Source: Diphasiastrum complanatum (lineage: Eukaryota > Streptophyta > Lycopodiopsida > Lycopodiales > Lycopodiaceae). From it: DNA of 64,000 nt. Every line of letters starts with the position of its first letter. Within the stretch, counting starts at the first letter, position 1. The translations under genes and the position numbers were made by a program. The stretch covers positions 3,826,500 through 3,890,499 of the forward strand of contig CM055103.1 in NCBI GenBank assembly GCA_029204225.1, in the 5' to 3' direction. Shown piece by piece: positions 46,182 to 57,683 of this stretch. The notes beneath the pieces were generated by a model. The model was given only the letters and a program-made list of their open reading frames with translations, searched no databases and was not told where the DNA came from.

Positions 46182-46429
46182 TTGAACTCCACACCTCATA
46201 AACCCACACCTGCTGCAATAGTGTTCTGATCTCTAGTCTATCTTGCAAACGAACTACCCTACCTGCAAAACGACCTGCAAGAAACAACAATCGCAGGCAA
46301 AACGACTTGCTTGCAAATCCGTCTGAAAACCAACTTGCTTGCACCTGAACCTGCAAACCAACCAGCAAGCCACAACAACTGCAAACCAAAATCCACACCC
46401 ATCAACTACACTCCTTCAGCCGCTCCATC

Positions 46430-46860
46430 ACACTCCATTTCTTTTATATCTCAGCCGACGCTTCCCTTCACATCTCAGCCGACGCTTCCCTTCATATCTC
46501 AACTGACGCTTCCCTCAACTGACGCTTCCCTTCACATCTCAACCGACATTTTTTTTTTTTGGGAATCTCGACTGAAGTGCTCGCTGAAATCTCTTCCGCA
46601 GTGCCCGCTCAGATCTCGACCGGAGCCGAAGTGTCCGTTGGAATCTTGACCGAAGTGCCTGCTCAAATCTTGACCGGAGCTGAAGTGTCCGCTGAAATCT
46701 CGACCAAAGTGCTCGCTAAAATCTTGGCCGAAGTGGCCGCTCAATATCGATTGGAGCCGAAGGCAGCGATCAAATCTCGACCGGAGGGATTCAAGCAGAT
46801 CTCAACCGAAGCAATCACGTCAAAGTTCGACCGGAGCAATTAACATCCATCTCGACTGGA
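46430..46860 (+). repeat. Tandem degenerate repeats in the 5' leader of gypsy J
   Basis: First, 46430-46545: four or five units of the theme CGACGCTTCCCTTCACATCTCA. Then, 46563-46860: about ten units of mostly 24 or 30 bp built on TCTCGACCGAAGTGCCCGCT. Because 24 and 30 are multiples of three, both strands show long periodic open frames here; these are repeat artefacts. A poly-A run follows near 46933-46949. Confidence 0.8.
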
Positions 46861-47099
46861 CCATAACTTTCAAATGACACCTCTGATTGGCATTTCGACC
46901 GAACTACCATCTCTCCAAAGCCTTAGAGGCTGAAAAAAAAAAAAAAAAAGGCATGAACACCAAAAAAAACTCTCAAAAAATAAAACTCATACCAATAGAA
47001 AGCCCTGTTTATACTGAGTCTCCACCTTCACTTCCTTCAACACCCTAAAAAATCCAAAAACACCAAAAACTTTATAAAATCCAAAAACACCAGAAACAC

Positions 47100-48473
47100 A
47101 TGTCCAACACAAAAATGACACAACAGTACCCAATGGCCGACAATATAGATCCTGAAATACCAAAAGATTATCCATACGAGATCAAGTCCCCTATAGCTGA
47201 ACAAATCAGACGTCATAGGTTCTACCGAATGCGGGCCCAAATACACGAGCCATTCACAAACCCATTCGAGGGACAAGAACCTGATAGAGCTGAGTCCTCA
47301 AGCGCACGACCAAAATTTTATGGTGCTGAACTCTCACAGGCCAGAACCAACCTTAATGGAGTCTCTGCTACCCACAATGCTCATCATGAGAGACATACAC
47401 CCAAGCTAGATCTACCAAAGTTTGATGGTAGTTCAGACCCTCAAAGATTTTTGCAAATCTTTGAAAATGCATGTGATGTGTATGGCGAAACATCTCCCGA
47501 TGCTATGGTCCAATTGTTTTCGATGACCATGAGCGCTAAAGCACATGATTGGTTTTTCAACCTTGATCGTGAAGATAAAACAGACTGGTCAATTTTGAAA
47601 GAGTCCTTTATCAAGCATTTTAAGCCCTTTCGCTTGATCGAGAGTCCTTTTGTCAAATTGAGTAACATCAAGATGGCAAAGGACAAATGTGTACGAGACT
47701 ATATTGAGCGTTTCAAACGCCTCAAAAGTCAAGTCCAAGAACAGCCCTCTGAACATATGCTCATCATCTGGTTCTTAGTCAGCCTTCCAAGATGGATTAG
47801 ACGCGAGCTTAAATCCAATAATAAATATATGGGCCTCAAGTTAGATATGTCAGATGCCATCAAGGAAGAAGACAAAAGATGCAAGATCGACAGCCAAGGT
47901 CACAAACCCAAAGTCGACAACAACAAGACTAAGAAGACAGATGGACAATCCAAAGCGACTCGATCAGAAGAAGTATCCCAGTCACGACGAAGATCCTTCA
48001 AAAAAAGAAAACACAAGCATTGGAAAATCAGTTTCCTTCTTCAACCGACCTCTTGCCATACTTCTGCGCCCATTCTCATGTCTATCGTCCACACCATCTA
48101 CCGTTGTCACCACCACCCTTCCTTCCATCTATTTGTTTATCATCAGTTTACTGTTCTTCTGAGAAATTTCCAGTTTTTGATAGTCTTACTGAAGATTCCT
48201 ATAGCTTGGTGCCCAGGAGAACCTAGTGTCTCTACCGAAGGTATTCTTTCCATGGATGATGTCGAAATGATGGATGAACATGTACTCCTATATCTAGATG
48301 CCCAACCTTACCCACCAAAATCAGTTCCTAAGGAGATCAAGACTCCAGGACCGTTGGCTCACGTCCAACTGACATCCAAGATATCCAAACACAAGCATAC
48401 AGGCCCAAATCCAAAGTGTATACATGGGATGCGTATCCAGATGAAGTCTGAGATACAATCGATGACGATATAA
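47100..48473 (+). pseudogene. Gypsy J gag
   Basis: The frame opens at MSNTKMTQQYPMADN. The Retrotrans_gag region reads LDLPKFDGSSDPQRFLQIFE, then MTMSAKAHDWFFNLDRED, ILKESFIKHFKPFRLIES and RDYIERFKRLKSQVQ. After a lysine-rich section (about 47880-48000) the frame seems to slip: the last ~150 codons read as unlikely hydrophobic/His-rich residues while the neighbouring frame gives a more gag-like tail. No zinc knuckle is clear. From 48474 to 48823 the linker continues broken, with a TAG near 48722. I found no protease site in J. Confidence 0.85.
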
Positions 48474-48823
48474 TAAGTGAGACAACAACACTACCCACTC
48501 AAAAACCACCAAAACCTCGGTTACAAAAAAACAAAATTATCAATACAAAATTAACCGAGCGTCAAAAACAGATGTGTGAGAAGCTTAAACAGCCGATAAA
48601 GCCCCTGTCTAAGGAGATAGAAACCAAACAATTAGACCAAACTTCCACGTCTGGTAGTGATCCAACAAAAATGATTCCCAAAGTTTCAGAAAACTTTGTG
48701 GAACCACCTTTTGATCTTCCATAGAAGCTCAAAGATTTTACACTGGATGACGTTGTTATCCAATTACCACAGCCACACCGAGAACCTTTACCAAGTTCCA
48801 GCTCCTTTGAAGGACCAACTAAA

Positions 48824-50330
48824 ATGATGTCGTTAAACCTTAAAGATCTTGATGAGCAAATGGATCGACTAGTTCATGTTGGTGCACACCTTTCGTCCGA
48901 ACAACTTTCTGATCTGGAAACTTTACTTCGCAAAGACAAGGATGTATTTGCATGGAACTATACAGAAATGAAAGGAATCCCACCTGAAGTAGTCGTTCAT
49001 ACGATTCCTTTGGAAGACAATGCTAAGCCTATTCGGGCTAAGCCTTACAAAATAAACCCCGTCTATCGCGAAAGAATCGATGAAGATATCAAGAAATTGC
49101 TGGATGTTGGCTTCATTTATGAGGTCCAACATACTGATTGGGTATCACCTATTGTGGTTGTCCCCAAGAAAAACAGCAAGCTTCGTATCTGTGTCGATCT
49201 CAAGAACCTTAATGTGGTTATGAAAAAAGACCATGTTTCCTTGTCTTTAATGACCCAAATCTTGAAGGAAATGATAGGAGCTGAAGCTTTCAGTTTCTTG
49301 GATGGATTCAGCAATTATTTCCTTGTTCAAATAGCCCCTGAAGATAAACATAAAATGGCCTTTGCCATAGAAAACGGGGTTTATGCTTATAACATTATGC
49401 CTTTTGGCTTATGCAACGCCCCTTCAACTTTCCAGAGGGCCATGCAACTGGCCTTCCAAGACCTGTTACATCGGATTGTCGAGATTTATCTTGACAATCT
49501 GGGTGTACATTCCTTAGCCGCTATGCACCTTGACGCACTAGAAAAAATCTTCATTCGTTGTCGTAGATTTGGAATCTCACTAAATCCTGATAAGTGCCAA
49601 ATCTGGGTCACCCATGGGGTGGTACTCGGACATATAAGTTCCGAGGATGGTATTTCTACTGATCCTTCAAAAATCAAGGTTATAGTCAAAACCTACAAGG
49701 CACGTCTCGTTTATTTAGTTGTGGTAGATCCTCGATGGACCGAAGAACACATTAAAGCATTTGAGAAATTGAAAACAGCCCTTACCATGGTACCCATACT
49801 TCGCTCGTCAGATTATACAAAAGAATTTCATGTGCATACTGACGCAAGTAAGTAAGCCATTGGAGGTCTTCTTGCGCAACCGGGCGAGTATGGCAAGGAT
49901 TTTCCAATACGTTTCTTGAGTAGGCAACTGGAGCCTATTGAAGTAAACTATACAACCATTGAGCGAGAAGCATTAGCAATGGTCTATGATGTACAACAAC
50001 TAAGACATTATTTGCTAGGCCAGACCTTTGCATTCTACACCGACCATCAAGCCCTATTATATATCGTTAATAAATCCTGTAAAACAGGACGTATAGCTCG
50101 ACGGCTGTTGATACTAGAGGAATTTAATTTTTGCGTAGTCGGTTGGAAATGGACCCAACATTTCATGGCCGATCACCTTTCCCGAATACCCAATGCCGAA
50201 AAAGCAACTGCACCAGTCAATAATGGTCTTCCTGATGCATGTCTTTTTCATATTGATGCTACACCCTTGTGGGCTGAAGAGATAACTCAGTTCCTGACAA
50301 AAGGTAGACTCAAAGAAGGCCTGAATATGG
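48824..50330 (+). pseudogene. Gypsy J reverse transcriptase and RNase H
   Basis: Reverse transcriptase: VFAWNYTEMKGIPPEVVVH, FIYEVQHTDWVSPIVVVPKK, RICVDLKNLNVVMKKDH, SFLDGFSNYFLVQIAPEDKH, MPFGLCNAPSTFQRAMQLAF. The catalytic box reads IYLDNLGVHS (about 49482-49511), so the second Asp of YLDD is Asn and polymerase activity should be lost. RNase H: FHVHTDASK, then TAA at 49853-49855, then AIGGLLAQPGEYGKDFP, TIEREALAMVYDVQQLRHYL, FYTDHQALLYIVNKSCKTG and HFMADHLSRIPNAEK. The stretch between YLDN and RNase H appears shortened. Very similar in wording to G. Confidence 0.92.
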
Positions 50331-50346
50331 CGACAACTTTTTTTTT

Positions 50347-51216
50347 TTGTTTAAAACAGCACCCATTCAGTTAATAGAGGGACAACTTTACAAAAGGGGC
50401 ATTGACGGTATCATTCGACGATGTGCTTATGGATCTGAGATACGACCGATCATATCTCGGGCTCATGAGGGCATTGGCGGCGGCCACTTTTCTACTGAAG
50501 CCACAGTTAAGATTATCCTACGAGCAGGATTCTGGTGGCCATCTTTATTTAAGGACACGTTTGCTATCATTAAAACGTGTGATGTCTGTCAACGAGCCAA
50601 GAAAAATAACAAAGCAAACTTCACGCCGCTGACTCCCATTATAGAAGGCAAAGCCTTCCATAAGTGGAAAATTGACTTTGTTGGACCAATCAGTCTAGCA
50701 GCGAAACATACCAAAGCTCGTTACATCCTCATAGCAACAGATTATGCCACTAAGTGGGTTGAGGCTCGAGCAACAAAGGATGCCAACGCAAAAAATGTTG
50801 CGCATTTTTTTTATGAAAATATTATTACATGTTTTGGCTGTCCTATAGAACTAGTTAGTGATCGCGGCACGCATTTTTTAAATGTTGTCATTCATAATTT
50901 ACTACGCCATTATCTTGTCATCCACAGAAAGAGTGCACCGTACTATCCTAGATGTAATGGCTAGGCTGAATCAACTAACAAGACAATATGTAAAATTTTG
51001 AAAAAGATAGTTGAAACCAGTCGTTCTAATTGGAGAACGAAACTTTTTTCAGCTATCTGGGCTTACCGCACCACCCCAAAAAAAGCCACTGGGTGGGTTA
51101 CTCCTTTTCACTTAGTATATGGTCAAGAGGCAGTAATGCCCATAGAATTCTTAGTCCCTTCGCTAAGAGTCATGGAAGCTTTTTCTAAAGATCTATGTGA
51201 AAAAACTACACTATGA
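50347..51216 (+). pseudogene. Gypsy J integrase
   Basis: Zinc region: HEGIGGGHFSTEATVK, FWWPSLFKDTFAIIKTCDVC. Core: HKWKIDFVGPISLAAKHTKA (first Asp), ATDYATKWVEARATKDANAK, ELVSDRGTHFLN (second Asp), PYYPRCNG, then TAG where family members have Gln, then AESTNKTICKILKK (Glu). Afterwards AIWAYRTTPKKATGWVTPFHL and VYGQEAVMPIEFLV. The C-terminal domain is absent or unrecognisable; the 3' LTR follows within about 100 bp. Apart from the TAG at 50962 the core is complete. The short gap before it (50331-50346) includes a T run that causes the frame change. Confidence 0.92.
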
Positions 51217-51303
51217 GCAACAAGTCAAAACCAGGCTATTTACGTTAGCCCAGTTATGCAAGACAAAGACTTATATCTTACCATGCACAACTGGTTAACA
51301 AAT

Positions 51304-52164
51304 GATGCCAAAAGGTCTGGCATGACCGTCACTTGCCCTTAAATAATCTAGAGTGAGCCACCTTTTGATGGTGACCTCTAGTGGAAGGGCAATTTCCACA
51401 TGTAATTTCTAATTTGGTGGAATTGGCTCCACATGGGCAGCCCTCTTGCTTATTTAAGGGCCCCCCTCTCTTGTGAGGGAGCTTTGAATGTATTGTCAAG
51501 TTCTCTTGAGTAAATAAAGAAGATCTTCCACGAGTTCTTGATGATTGCTAAGCTCCTTGTTCATGGCAATGTTCTTGAGTGAAATTCCTATGAGCATGTT
51601 TTGATTTCTCTTCTGTTTGTGGATTAATTAGTTTTCTTGCTTACTCTCTTGCTTCTTAGTTGTGGATTAGATTTCATTTTTTGTTTATGGATTAATGTAG
51701 GAATCAGCATTCAAGTAAACTAAATAGGCTGGATTTGTGGTGTAGATCTTGCATATTCTCTTACATTCCAGTTCTTGATTGTTCTTGGGCATTCCAAGCA
51801 TCAAGAAATGGGTGTTTCTTGATTCTTGTGCTGTTAGGAATCTAGTTTTCTTGTTTCTTGTTTCTTGTTGAGTAGTCTAATCTTGTTATTGTTTTGTTCC
51901 CTGATTTTAGTAGATAGATTGTAGAATTGCTCCATGATTCAAAACGCTGATCTACATTGAGCTAGGACTGGTTGCATGGCTTGTTTATGCATGTAGTTGA
52001 GTAACGAATCTGTCTCTCCCCACTGACAGGCTGGGGAATACTTGTTGTAATCTGAGAAAACGCTTCTGCTTGGAAATTGTTCTAATAAGAAGACCAAACC
52101 ATAAAGAACCTTAACCTACAAAAGTAACAAGAAGAAGAAAGAACGGTAAGAAACCATGTTCACA
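51304..52164 (+). mobile_element. Gypsy J, 3' LTR (start approximate)
   Basis: Related along its length to 45182-46164. TATTTAA at 51451-51457 and AATAAA near 51515 mark promoter and polyadenylation signal. It ends around GAAACCATGTTCACA, in the same place as the 5' LTR end. A microsatellite begins 25 bp further on. Confidence 0.65.
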
Positions 52165-52186
52165 GATTCAGTGGAACCTGTTAACA

Positions 52187-52460
<274 letters not shown>

Positions 52461-52468
52461 TAGACCCA

Positions 52469-52690
52469 GTGGTACCAGGATTCACCGATCTCGGTACCGC
52501 AGATCCACTGTGGTATCGCGGATCCATACTGATCCGCGGTACCCAAAAAAAAAAACAATTGTGAATATAACACAAGAATTTTTTTTATTTTTTATTATGG
52601 TGTCGCCCTGGTACCGCGGATTTTTGGGCGGCACCATAATTGCGGTACCACCATTATGATACCGTGGTACCATAATGGCGGTACCACGTG
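52469..52690. repeat. GGTACC-rich palindromic cluster
   Basis: Seven GGTACC hexamers in about 220 bp, mixed with GCGGATCC and CCATTATGG words. One clear hairpin pairs GGTACCACCATTATG (52644-52658) with CATAATGGCGGTACC (52671-52685), one mismatch in 15. It stands out from its AT-rich surroundings in base composition. Confidence 0.75.
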
Positions 52691-52699
52691 CCACTATGA

Positions 52700-54460
52700 T
52701 ATATATCTATATATCTAGCAAATTAGATTATCTCAACTTAAGTTTTTTTAATAAGAGGTCTCCTACTATCAAGTAAGAGGTGGAACTCAAATCATTATAT
52801 ATTGGGGTTTGCTCAATTGCAAGAGGTGGCCAAAATAATATGATATTGGGTTCAACAGCTCATGGCTATAGAAAGAAGCCTCCTCCACGAGTTCCAAAGC
52901 ATGTATTATGTACCGAAATGTTGTTGCTCTTTGAATTGAAGATTATTCTACTTGCATTTTCTTCCATGCTCCATCTTCATGCATTTTTGTTTGGATACTG
53001 ATGTATGAATGTGCTCGTTGATGCTTCTTTTCTTAAGGATTGGTTTGGGATTAGCATCAGGTAGATGTGCAGGACTAGAAAATTGATCTATCATTCCACT
53101 TATTTCTAATGTTTCCTGGTTTATGGCTCCCTGAGGAGTTTTTGTTACAAGTGTTGAGTGACAATTGTAGCAAGCACTCTATAGGATTCCCAGTTGCTTA
53201 GTTAGAAGTTGTGTTGGTATTCTGTGATTTCAGTAGGAGTAGAATCAAATAAATTCTCTATTTTCTGTGTAGATTAGATTAATAATAATATGAACTATAA
53301 AAACAAAAAAAGAACTGAAGCATTATGTAGAACCGTAGGAAAACAAGCCCTAACAGATCTAATAACAAAGATGACCTTCCATTGTCAATTAAGGATTGAA
53401 ATCAGGTCATAGTTGTGTCTTTGCCAAGCAGGTACAACACCATTATACTACCATTACACTGAAGACAGAACGAATAAGAAGCCATCTATGGCTGAGCCCA
53501 TTGTAGATCTGATTCTGTATTAAACAGTAGTTGCTTGAATACCCGTAGAATATCCGAGTCTCAGCTAGCAGAATCGCTGTCAAATAGCTGCTAATAGAGG
53601 AAGAAGAAGACGCTAATAGAGATGCAGAGTTAGTAAATACATCTGCTAACAGTGTGTTGGTCACCGAGTGGATCATGGCTAGTACTCATGACATTGCATC
53701 ACCTCATATTCAGGTATCACACAAAACATACTTTCTTAGCTATTGAAATGTATTGTCCTACTTATGACTGATTCTACTTACACCTTGAGGCTTAAAACAA
53801 TGATGACAAAACGTTTTTAGTTCTTTTGGACCAGAAATAAATATTAGACACAAACTATACTGTTACTGATTCTACTTGAATTATAGACTTGATTCACGCT
53901 AAGTCTATACAACATTAGAGTTCCAAACATTTTTTTACATTTTTGACATTGTGAAAAGACTATGTGGTTGCCCTTATATTAATCAGTATGGCTAACGTCC
54001 TGATATGGTATTTTGGGGCAGAGTGTATTGCTATAAAAACATTATTGGCAGGGAAGATTGGACTAAATGTTATTCTATGCTATTCAAGTCGTCATGTACT
54101 GAATCTTGTTTTGGACATGTGTAACAACTGATGCTCAATTACGACACTTGTCTTCCCCACATACTAACTCATGCGGTTTTGTGTTGTGGGATGGTGGTAA
54201 GTATCAGTTGAGTGTCTTAAAATCTGCTTCACTTAATAATACCTTGAACTGTAAGATTTCATGTAGTTATGTGATAATTTGTTATGCTATAAAAGAAAAG
54301 AGTTCAAAAGGTTTGGTCTTGACTTGTCAAGAGGGACTATGGGAAATGTTTTACTCTCACTCGACATCCTTTTGGTCAAGGTAGTACCTCACATTTACCT
54401 TAGTTTTATGACTAACTTAGGTTTGGTTTGATGTTTTAGTTCAAAGAATGGTTCCTTGAT
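52700..54460. other. Non-coding stretch, nothing recognised
   Basis: AT-rich DNA with short open frames lacking family features. It may contain decayed introns or old elements, but nothing can be supported. Confidence 0.4.
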
Positions 54461-54471
54461 ATTGTGCTCGA

Positions 54472-54845
54472 TTATGGGAAACCTCTTCTCATCCTAACCA
54501 CTTTATACAAACTATTATCTATTGTACCTCTCAAGCACTTGATCTTTGTGGAAAATTGGTTCTCCCTTGCATTCTTGGACTTGACAAAGACATCATACAA
54601 TTCATCCTTGCTCTTTAGAAGATAGATCCAACAAAATCTACTAAGATCATCAATGAATGTTACATACATCTTAGCTCCACTATTGCTAATTGTAGTATAT
54701 CCATGAATATCCGAATGTACAGGTTGAAAAGGCTTTGTAGATCTAGATGTAGATCTAGTATAAGGTAGTCTATGTGACTTAGACAAAGCACAAGACTCAC
54801 AAACATGGTTGATGCCACTTAAGGTCCATCACAACCTTCTTCCTT
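54472..54845 (-). pseudogene. Copia element I, integrase start
   Basis: Minus strand. After the pre-integrase region (HLNFKSLEVMARKKVVMD, about 54870-54810) the core reads KPFQPVHSDIHGYTTISNSG, AKMYVTFIDDLSRFCWIYLL, KSKDELYDVFVK, and stops near 54472. The rest of integrase, reverse transcriptase, RNase H and the 3' LTR are missing, so I is truncated on the left. Confidence 0.88.
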
Positions 54846-54849
54846 GCCA

Positions 54850-55329
54850 TTACCTCCAATGACTTGAAGTTGAGGTGTCCCATCCTTTTGTGCCAAACCT
54901 CTTGATAGAAATTTGCTCCCTTGCAACACATCCAACTTGGTTAGCAATAACACAAGCATCAAGTTTGAACAACTTCCCTTGCCTTTTACCTTTTCCAATC
55001 AAGACATCCTTCCTTTTGATCAAACAAGCATCTCTATCAAACTCCACCTTGAGGCCCTTACTTAGCATTTGACTCACACTAAGCAGATTCTTGGTGATAG
55101 ATGGAATAAACAAGACATCCTCCAAATGAACATTCCTATTTGTAGAGAGAGAAATAGGAATTGTGCCAATCCCTTTGATTGCACACTCACCATCATTGGC
55201 CGTGTAGATCACCCTCTTGTCATCTCCATATGCCAACAAAGAAGTGAAGTACTCTTTGTGAAAGGTCATCCGTGAACTTGCTCCACTATCAATCCACCAA
55301 GAATCTAGATCTCCATCATTAGCAAGCAC
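54850..55329 (-). pseudogene. Copia I protease
   Basis: The site reads SWWIDSGASSRM near the start, then DGECAIKGIGTIPISLSTNR, LEDVLFIPSITKNLLSVSQM and GKLFKLDACVIANQ. It starts in a different frame from gag, overlapping its end by about 10 bases, so gag and protease are separated by a frame change exactly at the gag-protease border. Compare element H, where a stop lies at the same place. Confidence 0.88.
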
Positions 55330-56200
55330 ATGAACACATCACAAAAGCATCATCATTTGCATCTTGAACATTCAAACCATCCTCATCAAGAGTTAGATTA
55401 CCTTGCTTGTCTCCTTGATCTCTCTTCTTCTTGTAGCACTCACTTGCAAAGTGTCCTTTGATGCCACAATAGAAGCACTTGAGCTTTGATCTATCCTTCT
55501 TTTTGCCACTTGAAGAAGCATCCACTTGATCTTGCCCTTTAGACCACTTACGTTTGGTTTTGCCCTTGAATTTGCCCTTTGTGAACATAGCATCATCTTG
55601 AAGTGTCGATGTAGATCCACCTCTTGCTTGAAGCCTATATTCCTCATTGATCAAGATCTCTTGAAGATCCATCAAACTTGGCAAAGTCTTTTGAATAGCA
55701 ATACTTTGAAAAATGTTAGCATGAGCATCCAATAAGCCATTAAGAACTACTTGAATAAGCTCTCCTTCCTTAATGCTTTCATCAATGCAAGCCAACTCAT
55801 CATTCAATGCTTTCATTCTCAAAACAAAAGTACTTGGACTTTCTTCATTCTTTTGCAAACAAGAAAAGATTTGCCTTCTTAGAGGTAACACTCTAGAAGT
55901 AGACTTGGATTCATAAATCTTCTTCAATGAATTCCAAGCTTCCAAAGATGATGTGCATTTACCAAATTTCTTGAGAAGTTCATTGGTAACATTCATCATT
56001 ATCATGTGTAGAGCCTTTTTGGCCCTCTTGTCATACCTCAATTGATCTTGTTGTGTTGCTGGTCTCTCCTCCAAACCTACAACAATATCCAAAACATCAT
56101 TCATCTCAAGAAGTGACTCCATCCTCACTTTCCACAATGAATAGTTACTTGAGGTAAGCCTATCATTGGCTTCCAACATGACTCCAATTGAGGTTGCCAT
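55319..56200 (-). CDS. Copia I Gag, intact frame (293 aa)
   Basis: ATG at 56200 (MATSIGVMLEANDRLTSSNY), then SLWKVRMESLLEMNDVLDIV, MIMMNVTNELLKKFGKCTSS, LPLRRQIFSCLQKNEESPST, ELIQVVLNGLLDAHANIFQS, a basic tail and an intact zinc knuckle CFYCGIKGHFASEC. It ends FVMCSCAC. Close relative of the H Gag with the same domain order. The element body is truncated beyond integrase, so this Gag could at most act in trans. Confidence 0.88.
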   Translation of the reverse strand: MATSIGVMLEANDRLTSSNYSLWKVRMESLLEMNDVLDIVVGLEERPATQQDQLRYDKRAKKALHMIMMNVTNELLKKFGKCTSSLEAWNSLKKIYESKSTSRVLPLRRQIFSCLQKNEESPSTFVLRMKALNDELACIDESIKEGELIQVVLNGLLDAHANIFQSIAIQKTLPSLMDLQEILINEEYRLQARGGSTSTLQDDAMFTKGKFKGKTKRKWSKGQDQVDASSSGKKKDRSKLKCFYCGIKGHFASECYKKKRDQGDKQGNLTLDEDGLNVQDANDDAFVMCSCAC

Positions 56201-57021
56201 GTAGCAATGGCCTGATCTTCTCTTTCAACCTACTTCACCTTTGAACAACAACAAATGCTTTCAAAAGAAATCACCAAGATTTGAAACTATCTCACAAATT
56301 CTCTTCTAGCACTTATCCAAGCAAATCAACAATAGAATCATGGAATCTTGATCAACCTATGATCTATCCTCAATCTAATGACTTTTGCCACTTCCTAAGA
56401 ACACTGTTTTTGTAATATTGGGAGAATGTCTTGATTTTGGAACAAATTAAATTTTCTCGCTATCCTCTCTAGTACATGCTTGTGTGCTTGAACTTAAGTT
56501 TGAGCAAAGGAGTATGTGCTTGAACTTAAGTTCGAGCATAGGTGTGTGCCAAGTTTGTGTGATTGAACTTAATTTTGAACATAGGCCCTCATAAAAGACA
56601 AGAATGGGACTTGGGAATGTTCCAAAATTACTAAAACAGTGTTTAAGATTGAAACACACTCAAATGAAGTCCAGCAACCTCACTATCTAGAGATCCAATC
56701 AAAATTAGGGTTTTGACAAAATCACAAAAAATTGACTTTTCCAAATCTACATGCAAATGCTGAAAATTTGATATGCAATCTATAAGCCACCACTTAGGCT
56801 GATCCAATGATCCAAAAATAGGCCAAATCTAGTATGTGAATTCAAAAATCAAAATAGATCAAGTATATTGACCTATAAAGTGTTTTGATCTACAAAAGAT
56901 CCAATCTACAAAAGCAAAAAATCCGATTTTGTTGTAGAATCCTCTCTAGCATGCTCTAGACTTGATATCTTCACCAAATCATTGATAGATCTGATTTCTT
57001 CCATAATAACCTGAAACACAA
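56201..57021 (-). other. Leader of copia I with three palindromic repeats
   Basis: Non-coding leader between primer-binding site and gag. At 56481-56510, 56513-56542 and 56556-56585 a 30-bp unit recurs, each centred on the palindrome GAACTTAAGTTC or a variant of it. Confidence 0.7.
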
Positions 57022-57033
57022 GTTCTGATACCA
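57022..57033 (-). other. Primer-binding site of copia I
   Basis: Reverse complement reads TGGTATCAGAAC directly after the LTR end, one base from the standard TGGTATCAGAGC. Confidence 0.9.
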
Positions 57034-57683
57034 TGTGAAAGATTTCAGATCCTTAAGATCCAATCTACTTGAATGATCTTTTGGTTAGAAAGAGAAATAT
57101 ACTACCAATCTCACCAATGTAGAAAAATCGGCATCTATACAGAAAATGAGATGCAAACACCAATAGAACTTGATCAAACTTGAATGAAATGATTATGTAT
57201 TGTTGTTGTCCGTACAAAACCAGCAAGCTATTGTATTTCACACATGTGGATCCAAAAATAGCAAATATAGATCATTCTACACATAGAATTGCAAGCAATC
57301 ACCAAGATAGTGCACCAATAGATAGTAGAACCCAAGAGAACCATGTATAAGCATGAAATGAGATAGAGAAGAGAGAAGAATACTCTCTCCACGAGTTGCA
57401 TCCTTTTATAGCAGGTCCAAACCCTATTTGGCCACTTGGCTTTCCCTCCAAAATGCTAACCCTACTAATTTTGGGTCTAGATTCAATGTACCCAACTATT
57501 CAAATTGAATCTACTCAAACTCTCATTCTAACTTTCCCACACTTTCAAAAACTGTTTATTCGAATGAAATTTAGACTAATGAACTTTGAAAAGTCAACCT
57601 CTAAGTCTAAAACAAGTTTTGGCCTCAATATGCCAAATATGAAAATATTGCAAAATGTGATGAAACTAGTTGAATCTTTCACA
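57034..57683 (-). mobile_element. Copia I, 5' LTR
   Basis: On the minus strand it starts TGTGAAAGATTCAACTAG (57683) and ends CTGAAATCTTTCACA (57034), with matching inverted ends, 650 bp. A TATA box (TATAAAAGG) lies at 57410-57402, followed about 15-20 bp later by AACTCGTGGAGAGAG, a motif shared with the H LTR. The flanking bases are CTCGC; the partner copy is lost. Confidence 0.9.
57402..57410 (-). promoter_or_regulatory. TATA box of the copia I LTR
   Basis: TATAAAAGG on the minus strand, a near-ideal plant TATA box, placed mid-LTR so that transcription would start about 30 bp further toward gag. Confidence 0.75.

Noticed and set aside
46532-46744. Periodic minus-strand frame rich in Gly-His-Phe
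   Set aside because: It is a product of the 24/30-bp tandem repeats; the plus strand gives an equally open frame.
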